A stretch of 64,000 nt of DNA from Porphyromonadaceae bacterium COT-184 OH4590 (GCA_000768855.1 JRAN01000012.1:110900-174899); one strand, 5' to 3'; positions 43,384 to 53,031 are shown, counted from the stretch's first letter. The notes: generated from the sequence alone by a model not told the origin. Numbers and translations: made by a program.

Positions 43384-45834
43384 ATGAAGAAAGCAAATTT
43401 GTTGCTACTCCTGCTGGTGGCTGCTACATCAATTATTTATGGGCAGACTACTATTAAGGGAACTGTCACCGATGCCGAAACAAAAGAATCTATTGGGGCA
43501 GCATCCGTATCAATAAAAGCAAAAAACAGCAACTTTTTCGACGGAGCCACAGCCGACTTACAGGGACATTACTCTGTATCGGGTCTTCCAAAAGACACAT
43601 TGTCTGTTACGGTTTCGTATGCAGGCTATGCAGAATATACCAAATTCATAGTTAATCACGGTACTCACGATGTGATGACACTCGATTTTGAACTGTCGAA
43701 TAACGTTACACTCGGTGAAGTGTCGGTAGAATCTATGAAGTCGCAGATGCGTTTCGAGCTCGACAAAAAAGTGTTTGATATATCGGCAAGTGCTATTACC
43801 GCAGGCGCATCGGTATCGGATATTTTACAAAACATACCATCGGTGGAGGTTACCACAGAGGGCTCTATCGCACTGCGAGGCTCCGAGAGTGTCGTTATAT
43901 GGATTAACGGAAAACCTGCCGGACTCAATACCGAAAACCAATCGCAAATACTTGAACAGATACCTGCCGAGACTATCGAACGTGTCGAGATTATTACCAA
44001 TCCATCATCTAAGCACAGCCCAGAGGGAACTGCCGGCATTATCAATATTATACTAAAACAGAGGCGACAAGCGGGATACTACGGCTCTGTAATGGCAGGC
44101 ATAAGCAACATGCTTAGCTATAACCTCAATGCCAATATCAATTATAGCTCCGACAAACTCGACCTATTTGGCTCTATCGGTTATTTAAACCGACACAACG
44201 AATCGAGTATCGACCTTGACCGCAAAATGACCGCATCAGGCTCTCGCATTGGTTTGCTCCAATCATTGACCAAATCGGACGGCAGGGGAAACCATCTATT
44301 TACCCGTATTGGTGGCACATACCGCCCAAGTGCCAAAGATGAGTTTTTGTTATCGACCTTTGGAATGTTAGGTCGACAGAATAATAATACTGCTGTAAAT
44401 CAGTCGTCTAACTCCAAGTTAATATTCAATAGCGAACGCAATACCGATGGCAACAACAAGATTTTGGGAGGCAATATTACGCTCGGTTACAAACGTACAT
44501 TCGACAAGAGGCAGACTTTAGACCTTACTGCCGACTACAACCAATGGAGTATGGGACGCAACTCGTATTATATAGAAAATGGTAACTACGACTTCGATGC
44601 CGATAATGTAATAGACTCCACATACACCACCCACGAACGACAGGAGGCTGATATGATAAACCGCTCTATTAATTTCAAAGCCGATTATACCAACGTACTT
44701 GCCGACAACCATAAATTGGAGGCAGGCTACAGCGGTTCGGCAAGTAACGAGCGTTCGCCCTCCGACACATACACAGGTACCACAGCTGATAATATGGTTA
44801 TAAACCCTCTACTTAGCAACGACTATCTCTATAAACGTTTGGTAAATGCTCTTTACGTTACCTATTCGGGTGCATTTGGCAATTTCAACTACCAAGCAGG
44901 GGTACGAGGCGAACACACTTATACACAGATGGTATCCAGAGGATATAAGTCGATAGACAACGACTATTTTGACATCTTTCCGTCACTTTTCCTTAACTAC
45001 GGGTGGCAGGAGACAAACCAACTTCAACTCAACTATACACGCCGCATATCGCGTCCTAATGGTTGGCAGCTTAATCCTTTCAAAAACATCTCCGACTCCA
45101 GAAATATACGTTTTGGCAATCCAAGTCTTACTCCGGAATATTCTAACGCATTGGAGCTAAACTATATAAAAACGTGGAGAAGCCATATACTTTCGTTCTC
45201 CGGCTATTTCCGAAATACCATCGATGTGATACAGCGTATATCGTACCTCGACCAAGATGTGCTGTACAATACAAGCGAAAACGTGGCATCGACTATGTCG
45301 GCAGGTACAGAGATAGTTGTAAAGAACAACATCGCTAAATTTTTAAATCTTACCACAACGGTAAATCTGTTTTACTACCATCTCGATAGTTTTGACTACG
45401 AGGTGCCGGGCATTGGTTATCATGTTATAGGCAATCCGCAAGAGGACTTCTCGTGGAATGTTCGTATGATGGCTCAGGCAATGTTGCCCAAGGGTTTTAT
45501 ACTTCAACTCACAGGAGCTTACAACGCTCCGAGAGTTGTGGCACAAGGCAAAATGGAAGGAAATTTTGCTTTAGATGGTGGAATACGTAAAACCGTAGGT
45601 AACTTTACATTCAATCTTAATGCAAGAGATATTCTCAATTCCAGAGGTATAACAATATTCAAAGAAGGCGAAAACTTCACTCAATTAGCCAAAATGCGAC
45701 GCAGCACACGTGAGATAACTCTCTCTGTTACTTATGCTTTTGGAAATATGAATCAAAAAAATCGCAAACGCAACCAACAATCGAATGGTGACAGTCAGGG
45801 ATTTGAAATATTGGATGTAGGTGGACTTGATTAA
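43384..45834 (+). CDS. TonB-dependent receptor-like outer-membrane protein (OMP_b-brl_3 type)
   Basis: The 816-residue product has a signal peptide (ending SIIYGQ). A carboxypeptidase-regulatory-like domain (about 25-110, GTVTDAETKESIGAASVSI) and a plug (about 120-230, LQNIPSVEVTTEGSIALRGSESVVIWINGKPAG; IERVEIITNPSSKHSPEGTAGIINIIL) follow. The rest is a large barrel of the OMP_b-brl_3 class. The final residues are polar (QNKRNRKQQS-like), not the usual terminal aromatic, which is common in this class. Substrate unknown. Confidence 0.82.
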   Translation: MKKANLLLLLLVAATSIIYGQTTIKGTVTDAETKESIGAASVSIKAKNSNFFDGATADLQGHYSVSGLPKDTLSVTVSYAGYAEYTKFIVNHGTHDVMTLDFELSNNVTLGEVSVESMKSQMRFELDKKVFDISASAITAGASVSDILQNIPSVEVTTEGSIALRGSESVVIWINGKPAGLNTENQSQILEQIPAETIERVEIITNPSSKHSPEGTAGIINIILKQRRQAGYYGSVMAGISNMLSYNLNANINYSSDKLDLFGSIGYLNRHNESSIDLDRKMTASGSRIGLLQSLTKSDGRGNHLFTRIGGTYRPSAKDEFLLSTFGMLGRQNNNTAVNQSSNSKLIFNSERNTDGNNKILGGNITLGYKRTFDKRQTLDLTADYNQWSMGRNSYYIENGNYDFDADNVIDSTYTTHERQEADMINRSINFKADYTNVLADNHKLEAGYSGSASNERSPSDTYTGTTADNMVINPLLSNDYLYKRLVNALYVTYSGAFGNFNYQAGVRGEHTYTQMVSRGYKSIDNDYFDIFPSLFLNYGWQETNQLQLNYTRRISRPNGWQLNPFKNISDSRNIRFGNPSLTPEYSNALELNYIKTWRSHILSFSGYFRNTIDVIQRISYLDQDVLYNTSENVASTMSAGTEIVVKNNIAKFLNLTTTVNLFYYHLDSFDYEVPGIGYHVIGNPQEDFSWNVRMMAQAMLPKGFILQLTGAYNAPRVVAQGKMEGNFALDGGIRKTVGNFTFNLNARDILNSRGITIFKEGENFTQLAKMRRSTREITLSVTYAFGNMNQKNRKRNQQSNGDSQGFEILDVGGLD

Positions 45835-45865
45835 AATTTTTAAGTTATTAGTTATTTAATTTGGT

Positions 45866-45903
45866 GTTAGGGGAGTACTGTTTGGGTATTTCCCTAATTT
45901 TTT
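45866..45903 (+). terminator. Terminator after the receptor gene
   Basis: TTAGGGGA at 45866-45873 pairs with TTCCCTAA at 45889-45896, with one mismatch, followed by a run of six T residues. Confidence 0.6.
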
Positions 45904-45973
45904 GCAACTACTTTAAGCAAGAGCAAGAGCCAATAAAATAGTAGTTATCTGTGTAATTTAGACTATTCATTAT

Positions 45974-46004
45974 TTTGTAAATTCAGAAAAAAGCATTACC
46001 TTTG
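45974..46004 (+). promoter_or_regulatory. Consensus Bacteroides promoter of rpsO
   Basis: TTTG at 45974-45977, exactly 19 bases, then TACCTTTG at 45997-46004. Transcription would start near 46011, with a leader of about 25 bases. The window's best match together with the purL-fragment promoter. Confidence 0.75.
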
Positions 46005-46034
46005 CATTCAAAATTTTTAAAAAAACTATATTTT

Positions 46035-46304
46035 ATGTATTTAACTGCGGAAAAGAAAAAAGAAATCTTTAGCAAATACGGAAAGTCTAATACCGACACC
46101 GGCTCGGCAGAGAGCCAAGTGGCGCTATTTTCCGCCCGTATTAGCCATTTGACCGAACACTTAAAGGCAAATAAAAAGGATTATAGTACAGAACGTTCTT
46201 TGAAGATGCTTGTTGGTAAACGTCGTCGTCTATTGGATTATATGAAAGCCAAAGATATCGAACGTTATCGTAAGATTATTAAAGAATTAGGTATAAGAAA
46301 GTAA
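46035..46304 (+). CDS. rpsO: 30S ribosomal protein uS15
   Basis: This small-subunit protein binds 16S rRNA early in assembly. The ATG at 46035 gives the standard 89 residues, with the family motifs TGSAESQVALFSARISHLTEHLK and VGKRRRLLDYMK. An upstream in-frame start at 46002 overlaps the promoter box and is rejected. It is monocistronic, with its own promoter and terminator. The pnp gene that often follows is not here. Confidence 0.95.
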   Translation: MYLTAEKKKEIFSKYGKSNTDTGSAESQVALFSARISHLTEHLKANKKDYSTERSLKMLVGKRRRLLDYMKAKDIERYRKIIKELGIRK

Positions 46305-46329
46305 TGAGAATTTTTTGTATCGAAACGTT

Positions 46330-46361
46330 AAAAAAGAGGCTGATTGAGAAGCCTCTTTTTT
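46330..46361 (+). terminator. Terminator after rpsO
   Basis: AAAAAAGAGGC at 46330-46340 pairs with GCCTCTTTTTT at 46351-46361. The T-run serves rpsO and the A-run could serve lpxA from the other side. Confidence 0.8.
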
Positions 46362-46381
46362 GTATTTGTTAGTTTTCGCTT

Positions 46382-47176
46382 TTACTCTTTGGAGCTACAG
46401 CAAGAAGTCCCTTTCAATATACCTCTGTCGGAAAGCTTGATGAACTGCAATATCTCGTCTCTTATCTCAGTCTTTGCACACTCGGTTTCTATTTTTTCCA
46501 CAGCTTTTGATATTATCAAATCCGAATGAAAAAGAATACGGTATATGTTTTTGATTTCGTCTATCTGCGGCTCTGTGAAGCCTCTGCGATTCAATCCTAC
46601 TGTATTCACCCCTGTATAAGCTATAGGAAAACGTGCTGCCATTATATAAGGTGGTATATCTTTGTTTACCAAAGCACCTCCTTGTAATATTACGTGTTTT
46701 CCTATTTTCGAAAATTGGTGTACCAAAACACCACCACTTATTATGGCAAAATCGTCAACTTCGACTTCTCCTGCGAGCTGTACTGCATTAGATGTAATAA
46801 TATTATTACCCAATACACAGTCGTGAGCAACGTGGCAATAAGCCATTATCAGACAGTTGTTGCCTATTACGGTTTTTTGGCGAGATGCTGTGCCCCTGTT
46901 GATAGTGGTAAACTCGCGAAACATATTATTGTCGCCTATTTCGAGAAAAGTCTCTTCTCCCTTAAACTTCAAATCTTGCGGGTCGCCACCTATTACTGCA
47001 GAATGATATATTTTATTATTCTTGCCTATCTTAGTGTTTTTCACTATCTTGGCTCCGGACATAATAATAGTATTATCTCCTATCTCTACATTTTCGCCTA
47101 TAGTAACGAATGCCTCTATAGTTACGTTCTCGCCTATATTAGCGGACGGGTGTATTATACTCAATTCGCTTATCAT
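46382..47176 (-). CDS. lpxA: UDP-N-acetylglucosamine O-acyltransferase
   Basis: LpxA transfers a 3-hydroxyacyl chain from ACP to UDP-GlcNAc, the first step of lipid A synthesis. The 264-residue product is a left-handed beta-helix with repeated hexapeptides (IHPSANIGENVTIEAFVTIGENVEIG), the catalytic His in YCHVAHDCVLG, and a C-terminal helical domain (VGLNRRGFTEPQID). It follows lpxC-fabZ by 102 bases on the same strand, the standard Bacteroidetes order. Confidence 0.95.
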   Translation of the reverse strand: MISELSIIHPSANIGENVTIEAFVTIGENVEIGDNTIIMSGAKIVKNTKIGKNNKIYHSAVIGGDPQDLKFKGEETFLEIGDNNMFREFTTINRGTASRQKTVIGNNCLIMAYCHVAHDCVLGNNIITSNAVQLAGEVEVDDFAIISGGVLVHQFSKIGKHVILQGGALVNKDIPPYIMAARFPIAYTGVNTVGLNRRGFTEPQIDEIKNIYRILFHSDLIISKAVEKIETECAKTEIRDEILQFIKLSDRGILKGTSCCSSKE

Positions 47177-47278
47177 TGATTTATATTAAATTTTATACTT
47201 TAGCTTAAAATAATAAGACTATAAAAAATACCAAAATGTTGCAATCAAAAAAAATTTTTTCAACAAGATGCTATTATC

Positions 47279-48661
47279 TTATTTATTTTTTACAATCTGA
47301 GCTACCATATCTGCCTCAGTAGCTATAGTATCATTAACAAAAACATATCCTTTTATTGATGCCAAGCCTCTACTAATAGGCGAAGTAAGACTTACTTTCA
47401 TTACCATTATATCGCCTGGTATTACTTTTTTACGGAATTTTACATTGTCTATTTTGAGGAAATATGTAGAATACTCTTTGGGGTTTTCAACTTGATTCAG
47501 TATATACAGTCCCATAGCTTGTGCCATAGCTTCCACTTGTAATACTCCGGGCATAACGGGCTCATCGGGGAAATGTCCTATAAACTGCATCTCGTTGTAG
47601 GTTACGTTTTTGACCGCAACAATATGGCTTTCGCCCAACTCTACAACCTTATCAACTAATAAGAAAGGGTAGCGATGCGGCAATAGTTCTTTTATTCTAT
47701 TGATATCCATTACACTTTCGGCACTTAGGTTGACAGCCGGCACAAACACATCATGTTTGCGTATCTCTTTGCGTATCTGACTTGCAAATGCAGTATTAAC
47801 AGAATGTCCGGGACGTCGTGCTATAATTCTGCCCTTAAAAGGACGACCTATAAGAGAGAAGTCGCCTATAAGGTCCATAAGTTTGTGACGAGCAGGTTCA
47901 TTGTCGAAGCGCAAATCGGTATTGATATAACCCAATTTATCCGTATCGGGACAAGGTTGTCCCATAAGGTCGGCTATGCGTTGTATCTCGTCTTGAGGCA
48001 CTTGCTTATCATAGATTACTATTGCATTGTCGAGGTCGCCACCTTTTATAAGGTTATTTTTAAGCAACAGCTCCAATTCGCGAACAAAAACAAAAGTACG
48101 ACATGGTGCTATCTCGCTATCATACTCTTCCATAGATTCAAGTATTGCATACTGGTTGTTCAACACAGGCGAATCGTAATCAATCATTACCTGAACAGAA
48201 AACTCATTGTCGGGCAAAAGCGTGATAGAAGATTGTTTGTCTTCGGAGTAAAACACCATTTTTTGTGTAACGGAATAGTAGTTTTTTTCTGCATTCTGCT
48301 TTACATAGCCTACTTCTTTTATTTTTTCGACAAAAATTTTGGCACTTCCCTCCAAAATAGGTATTTCCGGACCGTCTATCTCTATGAGACAGTTGTCGAT
48401 ACCCAAAGCATAAAAAGCAGACAAACAGTGTTCGGTAGTAGATACTGTGGCTTCGCCTTTTTTTAGCACGGTACCTCTTTCGGTATTGCTAACAAACTCT
48501 GCTAATGCAGGAATTTGAGGAGAAGATGGCAAATCTACTCTTGCAAACACGATACCAAAGTTCTCTTCGGCCGGCTTGGCTACAAGTGTAACACTTTTGC
48601 CCGTATGAAGACCTTTGCCTTCTATTTTAAATTCAGTTTTTAATGTTTTTTGCTTTGACAT
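47279..48661 (-). CDS. lpxC-fabZ: Bifunctional UDP-3-O-acyl-GlcNAc deacetylase / 3-hydroxyacyl-ACP dehydratase
   Basis: The 460-residue fusion joins LpxC (about 1-300), which commits the cell to lipid A synthesis, with FabZ (about 310-460), which dehydrates 3-hydroxyacyl-ACP. LpxC shows FKIEGKGLHTGKSV and zinc ligands in STTEHCLSAFYALGIDN, with HKLMDLIGDFSLIG containing the second His-Asp site. FabZ shows LLPHRYPFLLVDKV and the catalytic GHFPDEPVMPGVLQVEAMAQ. The two activities compete for the same acyl pool, so a fusion makes regulatory sense. This fusion is characteristic of Bacteroidetes. Confidence 0.95.
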   Translation of the reverse strand: MSKQKTLKTEFKIEGKGLHTGKSVTLVAKPAEENFGIVFARVDLPSSPQIPALAEFVSNTERGTVLKKGEATVSTTEHCLSAFYALGIDNCLIEIDGPEIPILEGSAKIFVEKIKEVGYVKQNAEKNYYSVTQKMVFYSEDKQSSITLLPDNEFSVQVMIDYDSPVLNNQYAILESMEEYDSEIAPCRTFVFVRELELLLKNNLIKGGDLDNAIVIYDKQVPQDEIQRIADLMGQPCPDTDKLGYINTDLRFDNEPARHKLMDLIGDFSLIGRPFKGRIIARRPGHSVNTAFASQIRKEIRKHDVFVPAVNLSAESVMDINRIKELLPHRYPFLLVDKVVELGESHIVAVKNVTYNEMQFIGHFPDEPVMPGVLQVEAMAQAMGLYILNQVENPKEYSTYFLKIDNVKFRKKVIPGDIMVMKVSLTSPISRGLASIKGYVFVNDTIATEADMVAQIVKNK

Positions 48662-48731
48662 ATAATATTATTTAACCTTACTTCGTTTATTTCTAAAAAA
48701 TTTTTTTTTATACTAAAAATATATTCAACTT

Positions 48732-49994
48732 TTATTTAAGTAACAACTTATAAAACCACATTTCGTTTAATGTCAGGTTGATACCCAATTTCAAATAATT
48801 TTCTTGCAATAAATTATTTTTTGTAGTTCCAAATCCGCCATATTCGAGGTGTAGGTTGAGCATACTTTTGTTGGTACGAAAAGGAAAGCCTACTCCCAAA
48901 CTAATGGCATAATCGCTTAAGCTATGATTGTTAACTCTGGCATAAGAGGTAGAATATTTGCTTCCCACACGCCATGCTATACGGTCTATGTATCTATTTC
49001 CATTCGGTTTATTGACAAACTCAAGTCCGGCGGAGACTTTTAGCTTATCTCTCAAAAGATTAGTCTCATTATGGAAACTTGCCTTAGAAAACTGTTGATA
49101 CAAAACATCAAGACCAAACATCCATCTATTATCCAAGGTATAAGTAAATCCTAATCCGTAGGTATTGGGAAGTTCAAATACATTTTTTAACGTATCTATT
49201 ACAGTATCAACACCAAAAGTTTCAACCACATATCGAGAACCGAGTTTATGCTGAAACTCATAGATAGCTCCCACTGTCAGCACATCTCTTTTGTCTCTCA
49301 ATGGCTGAGTGTACTGTAATCCAAAACGGGTATTAAAGCTATTGACCCTAAGAAGAGTAGTAGAATAGGTTGAGTAGTTGGCTCTATTGTCCGAAAAAGT
49401 TTGTTCTATATAGCGTGTGTTAAAAATATTGCCAAACATATAGTAGCCGTTAATACCGAGCGATAGGCTTTTTAATAAATTAAACGACATTCCGAGATAT
49501 ACTTGCGAAATACCTCCGTTGCCTCCAAAAGACTGATTGTTAATCCTAAAAACAGTGTCGTTGTTAGATGGTATAATTGTAGAATCTTTTGTATTAAAAT
49601 TGTAACCCACAAAAGAGTATGGTACTATACCGGCACTCATCCCCATCCACTTGGTAATGGGAAACTGCATTGCAAAAAAGTCGATATTCCCTGTTAACTT
49701 TGTACTATTAGCTGTACTTGAGGCAAATCTCGATGCCGTCGCCGAAAATCCAAACTCAAACAGAAACGATGTAGAGTCGATAGCACTATAAGACGCCGGA
49801 TTTATTATGTTAATTGTGTTTTTTTGCCTAAAACCAAATCCAATACCTCCCATTGCATTAGTTCTGGCAAAACCCGCATCAACAAGTTTTCCATAACCAA
49901 ATCGTGTGTAAGGAGAATTGGTACTATTTTGAGCGACAACAACCACAGATATTACTAAAACCAATAAGGTAGCTACAATTTTTCTATTTATCAT
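48732..49994 (-). CDS. Outer-membrane transport-type protein, function unknown
   Basis: The 420-residue product has a signal peptide (ending VVVVAQ) and a body typical of FadL/PorV-like barrels: SPYTRFGYGKLVDAGFARTNAMGGIGFG near the N-terminus, then NPASYSAIDSTSFLFEFGFSATASRF, with many alternating strands. In Bacteroidales a similar gene sits next to coaX. Its substrate is unknown. It lies 84 bases after coaX on the same strand. Confidence 0.75.
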   Translation of the reverse strand: MINRKIVATLLVLVISVVVVAQNSTNSPYTRFGYGKLVDAGFARTNAMGGIGFGFRQKNTINIINPASYSAIDSTSFLFEFGFSATASRFASSTANSTKLTGNIDFFAMQFPITKWMGMSAGIVPYSFVGYNFNTKDSTIIPSNNDTVFRINNQSFGGNGGISQVYLGMSFNLLKSLSLGINGYYMFGNIFNTRYIEQTFSDNRANYSTYSTTLLRVNSFNTRFGLQYTQPLRDKRDVLTVGAIYEFQHKLGSRYVVETFGVDTVIDTLKNVFELPNTYGLGFTYTLDNRWMFGLDVLYQQFSKASFHNETNLLRDKLKVSAGLEFVNKPNGNRYIDRIAWRVGSKYSTSYARVNNHSLSDYAISLGVGFPFRTNKSMLNLHLEYGGFGTTKNNLLQENYLKLGINLTLNEMWFYKLLLK

Positions 49995-50078
49995 CTTATA
50001 TAACTAATTTTCTTTGCCAAAAGTATAAATATTATTTATTCCAATATTACCTATAAAATTAGGCAACAGTGCCGGTTC

Positions 50079-50807
50079 TTAATTGATTATGGACTCAATA
50101 ACTTTATTAAGCCCAATAAGCACCAAATTTGAATTTGCAAAGGTACATTGTTTTATTGAATTTTCAAAATAATGAGCATCGCCTCCGGTAAGAATAACCT
50201 TAATGTCTGGATACTTCTCTCTTAGATACTCGGCAAATGAGTTTATTTCGAAAACTATTCCCCAATATGCCCCGAAAAGCACGGCTTCTTTTGTGTTTTT
50301 CCCTATAAGTTCTTTGGGAATTTGTTGTGTTACGATTGGGAGTTTTGCCGTGTAGTCGTGCATAGCCTTGAGTCTCATATAATAGCCCGGAGCTATATTA
50401 CCACCGTGAAAAGTAGAGTCTTTGGTAATAAGGTCGAAAGTAATGCACGAACCTATATCGATTACCAAAAGGTTGCTGTTTGGCATTACTTCAATAGCAC
50501 CAATGGCTGATGCAATGCGGTCTTTACCCAATGTTTGATGTGTTTCGTAGTTGATTTTTAGCCCCTTGTAGGTCTGTGCGTTAAACTCTATGAAATTACT
50601 GTTGTTTTCGAGATAATAGACTATCTCGCGTTTACTAAAAGAGACCGAAGATATGATAGAGTTATCGATACTGTATTTCCTTAAAAAATCTTTGAGTAGA
50701 GGTAAGGTAACAAGCTCTGCTGCAAAAAAATCAATCATCTGATTGTTTTCAAAAACTGCTACTTTAGTTCTTGTATTGCCTATATCTATTACTAAATTTG
50801 TCATCAA
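50079..50807 (-). CDS. coaX: Type III pantothenate kinase
   Basis: CoaX phosphorylates pantothenate, the first committed step of coenzyme A synthesis. It is not inhibited by CoA and needs a monovalent cation. The 242-residue ASKHA-fold product has DIGNTRTKVAVFENN at the N-terminus, GKDRIASAIGAIE near 97, VIDIGSCITFDLI and HGGNIAPGYYMRLKAMHDYTAKLP, with ILTGGDAHYF near the C-terminus. It follows rng by 40 bases. Confidence 0.93.
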   Translation of the reverse strand: MMTNLVIDIGNTRTKVAVFENNQMIDFFAAELVTLPLLKDFLRKYSIDNSIISSVSFSKREIVYYLENNSNFIEFNAQTYKGLKINYETHQTLGKDRIASAIGAIEVMPNSNLLVIDIGSCITFDLITKDSTFHGGNIAPGYYMRLKAMHDYTAKLPIVTQQIPKELIGKNTKEAVLFGAYWGIVFEINSFAEYLREKYPDIKVILTGGDAHYFENSIKQCTFANSNLVLIGLNKVIESIIN

Positions 50808-50847
50808 TTATTTAGTTTTATCAATCAAAAAAGAGTATTAATTGCCT

Positions 50848-52401
50848 CTATTCGGCTACATCAAGCTCTATGGTTTCTTTGTTTTTGTCGAGAAATTTAT
50901 ATTGTAAAAATCCAAGTTCTTCCATTGGCAATAGACGCATCCCCCAAGAATACTTCATTTTCCATTTCATTTTTTCACAAATCAGACCTTTGGTAAGATA
51001 TGCTTCGATATAGGGATGAACACAAATAGTGAAGTTTTTTATTTTCAAGACATTAACTATCTTGTCGATTTTATCTTCGAGTTGTGCGGTAAACAATATA
51101 GATGGTCTGGATTTGCCTGTACCAAAGCAGGTAGGACAAGTTTCGTCCGTATTTATCGCAATAGTAGGGCGAATTCTTTGACGAGTTATCTCCATGACAC
51201 AAAACTTGCTAAGAGGTAGTATATTGTGTTTGGCTCTGTCGTTTTTCATAAGTTCAACCATACGCTCATAGACTTTATTCATATTCGATTTGTTGTCCAT
51301 ATCAATAAAATCTATTACAATAATGCCTCCGATATCACGGAGTTTTAGCTGTCTGACAATCTCTTCGGCAGCCATTAGGTTGACTTCCAAGGCATTGTCT
51401 TCGGGATTTTGGCTTGCTCTCACACGAGTACCACTATTGACATCTATAACAAACATTGCCTCTGTGTGGTCTATAGTAAGGTAAGCACCTCGTTTGAATG
51501 GTACTATGCGACCAAATGATATTTTTATCTGTCTGGTAACACCAAAGTGGTCGAATATAGGCAATTCGCCTTTATACAGGCTTACTATATCGGCATGTTC
51601 GGGAGCAATCAACTGAACATACTCCTTGATTTCTTCGAAGGTTTCCGGGTTGTTTACGTGTATCTGCTCGTAATCGCTATCAACAAAATCGCGAACGATA
51701 GAGACTACTCTGCTATTTTCTTGAGACAAAAGCCCTACACTTTTACTTTTTCTAAGATTCTCTATTGTCTTTTCCCAACGAGATTTGAGTATCTTCATCT
51801 CGTTATCGAGTTCGGCAACTTTTTTGCCCTCGGCAATAGTACGGATTATGAGCCCATAATCGTTTGGTTTTATGCTGTGTATAAGCTGCCGTAGGCGTAC
51901 TTTCTCTTCTCTGTTGTTTATTTTGGAAGATACCGAGGTCTTGTTGTCGTTGCAAGGCATCATAACCATAAATCTGCCGGCAATGGATATTTCGCCCGAA
52001 AGCCTTGCCCCTTTTGTGGATATGGGCTCTTTTGTTACTTGAACCAATATATATTGACCAGCACTAAGTGCAGAACGGATTTGTCCGTCTTTGACCAAAG
52101 GTGGAAGCTTCTCAAATTTTGGCATTCGCTTCCTGTCATTGATTATCTTCTGCACAAAATTATTAATAGATGGGAAATTTTCCCCCAAATCGTGATAATG
52201 TATAAAAGCCTCTTTGCCACCACCGATATCTATAAAAGCGGCGTTGAGTCCCGACATAATTTTTTTTACCTTTCCAAGATATATATTGCCTACCTCATAA
52301 CTCTGCTTTAGGTCGTCTTTAGCATACTCCGAAAGCTTTTTGTTTTCCAAAAGGGCTATTGATACACTTTCATTATTCGCATCTATTATTAATTCTTTCA
52401 T
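50848..52401 (-). CDS. rng: Ribonuclease E/G family
   Basis: This endoribonuclease processes rRNA and decays mRNA. The 517-residue product has an S1 domain near the N-terminus (VGNIYLGKVKKIMSGLNAAFIDIG), the RNase-H-like and DNase-I-like core with metal-binding FVIDVNSG and IIVIDFIDM, and a Zn-link CPTCFGTGK. It has no long C-terminal degradosome scaffold, so the length fits RNase G rather than E. Upstream lies a small ORF for a basic peptide and the HU gene, separated by a hairpin. Confidence 0.93.
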   Translation of the reverse strand: MKELIIDANNESVSIALLENKKLSEYAKDDLKQSYEVGNIYLGKVKKIMSGLNAAFIDIGGGKEAFIHYHDLGENFPSINNFVQKIINDRKRMPKFEKLPPLVKDGQIRSALSAGQYILVQVTKEPISTKGARLSGEISIAGRFMVMMPCNDNKTSVSSKINNREEKVRLRQLIHSIKPNDYGLIIRTIAEGKKVAELDNEMKILKSRWEKTIENLRKSKSVGLLSQENSRVVSIVRDFVDSDYEQIHVNNPETFEEIKEYVQLIAPEHADIVSLYKGELPIFDHFGVTRQIKISFGRIVPFKRGAYLTIDHTEAMFVIDVNSGTRVRASQNPEDNALEVNLMAAEEIVRQLKLRDIGGIIVIDFIDMDNKSNMNKVYERMVELMKNDRAKHNILPLSKFCVMEITRQRIRPTIAINTDETCPTCFGTGKSRPSILFTAQLEDKIDKIVNVLKIKNFTICVHPYIEAYLTKGLICEKMKWKMKYSWGMRLLPMEELGFLQYKFLDKNKETIELDVAE

Positions 52402-52449
52402 AAAATCAAACTGATTAAATTAATAATTATCTATAATCTTAATTTAATA

Positions 52450-52500
52450 AAAAAACAAATTTAAAGTTTTAAACAGTTTTGTTCTCTAAATTTGTTTTTT
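52450..52500 (-). terminator. A/T-rich hairpin between the basic peptide gene and rng
   Basis: AAAAAACAAATTTA at 52450-52463 is exactly complementary to 52487-52500 (14-base stem, 23-base loop). On the minus strand it ends in a T-run. It may end the HU-microprotein transcript. A TAAATTTG box on the minus strand at 52456-52463 inside it could also be the rng -7 element. Confidence 0.5.
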
Positions 52501-52527
52501 TATCTTAATTCAAATAATAATAAGATA

Positions 52528-52620
52528 TCATTTCTTTTTCTTATGTCTGTCTTTTCTCAATCTTTTTTTGCGTTTATGAGTCGACATCTTGTGTCTTTTT
52601 CTTTTTTTTCCACTTGGCAT
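52528..52620 (-). CDS. 30-residue basic peptide, AURKAIP1/COX24 (bS22/mS38)-like
   Basis: An ATG at 52620 opens a 30-codon frame whose product is 20 Lys/Arg/His of 30, starting MPSGKKRKRHK and containing STHKRKKRLRK. Small proteins of this kind are conserved in Bacteroidetes and carry the AURKAIP1/COX24 signature, which is that of mitochondrial ribosomal protein mS38 and mycobacterial bS22. A ribosomal role is therefore likely (inference from memory of the family). It lies between HU and rng, 34 bases after the HU stop, on the same strand. It is too short for most gene finders. Confidence 0.75.
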   Translation of the reverse strand: MPSGKKRKRHKMSTHKRKKRLRKDRHKKKK

Positions 52621-52654
52621 AATACTAAAACTAATAAATTTGGTTAAAACTCTA

Positions 52655-52936
52655 TCATTTCAATTTTCTTACCATTCCGGAGAATTCTTTCGATGGTTTG
52701 AAAGAAGGAATTTTATGAGCAGGAATCTTGATAGTTGTGTTTTTTGTAATGTTACGAGCTGTTTTGGCTGCACGTTGTTTTACGATAAAACTGCCAAATG
52801 TTCTCAGATAAACATTTTCGCCTTTGCCTAATGAACCTTTTACAGTCTCCATAAAAGCCTCCAAAGTCTTCAAAACTTCGTCTCTTGAGATGCCTGTTTT
52901 TCTGCTAACTTCATTTACAATATCTGCTTTTGTCAT
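52655..52936 (-). CDS. HU/IHF family DNA-binding protein
   Basis: This small nucleoid protein bends DNA as a dimer. The 93-residue product has the HU helical N-terminus (MTKADIVNEVSRKTGISRDEV), the LRTFGSFIVKQRAAKTARN arm base, and the PAHKIPSFKPSKEF segment containing the tip-Pro motif. The full domain is present, without the extended C-terminal domain of some Bacteroidetes HU proteins. It is the first gene of the HU-microprotein-rng series and has a promoter at 53032-53061. Confidence 0.92.
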   Translation of the reverse strand: MTKADIVNEVSRKTGISRDEVLKTLEAFMETVKGSLGKGENVYLRTFGSFIVKQRAAKTARNITKNTTIKIPAHKIPSFKPSKEFSGMVRKLK

Positions 52937-53031
52937 TTTTTTGTATTTTTTTAATAGTTACACAATATCTTTTTTACATTATAAATTATAAAGTTATATA
53001 AATATACTTTATTTCCAATTTTTTAGGAATG

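Noticed and set aside
46002-46034. Extension of rpsO to an upstream start
   Set aside because: The added residues do not match uS15 and the region overlaps the promoter -7 box.
47753-48466. 237-codon plus-strand open frame inside lpxC-fabZ
   Set aside because: It lies antisense to the well-conserved lpxC-fabZ gene and its translation has no domain, signal or family likeness.
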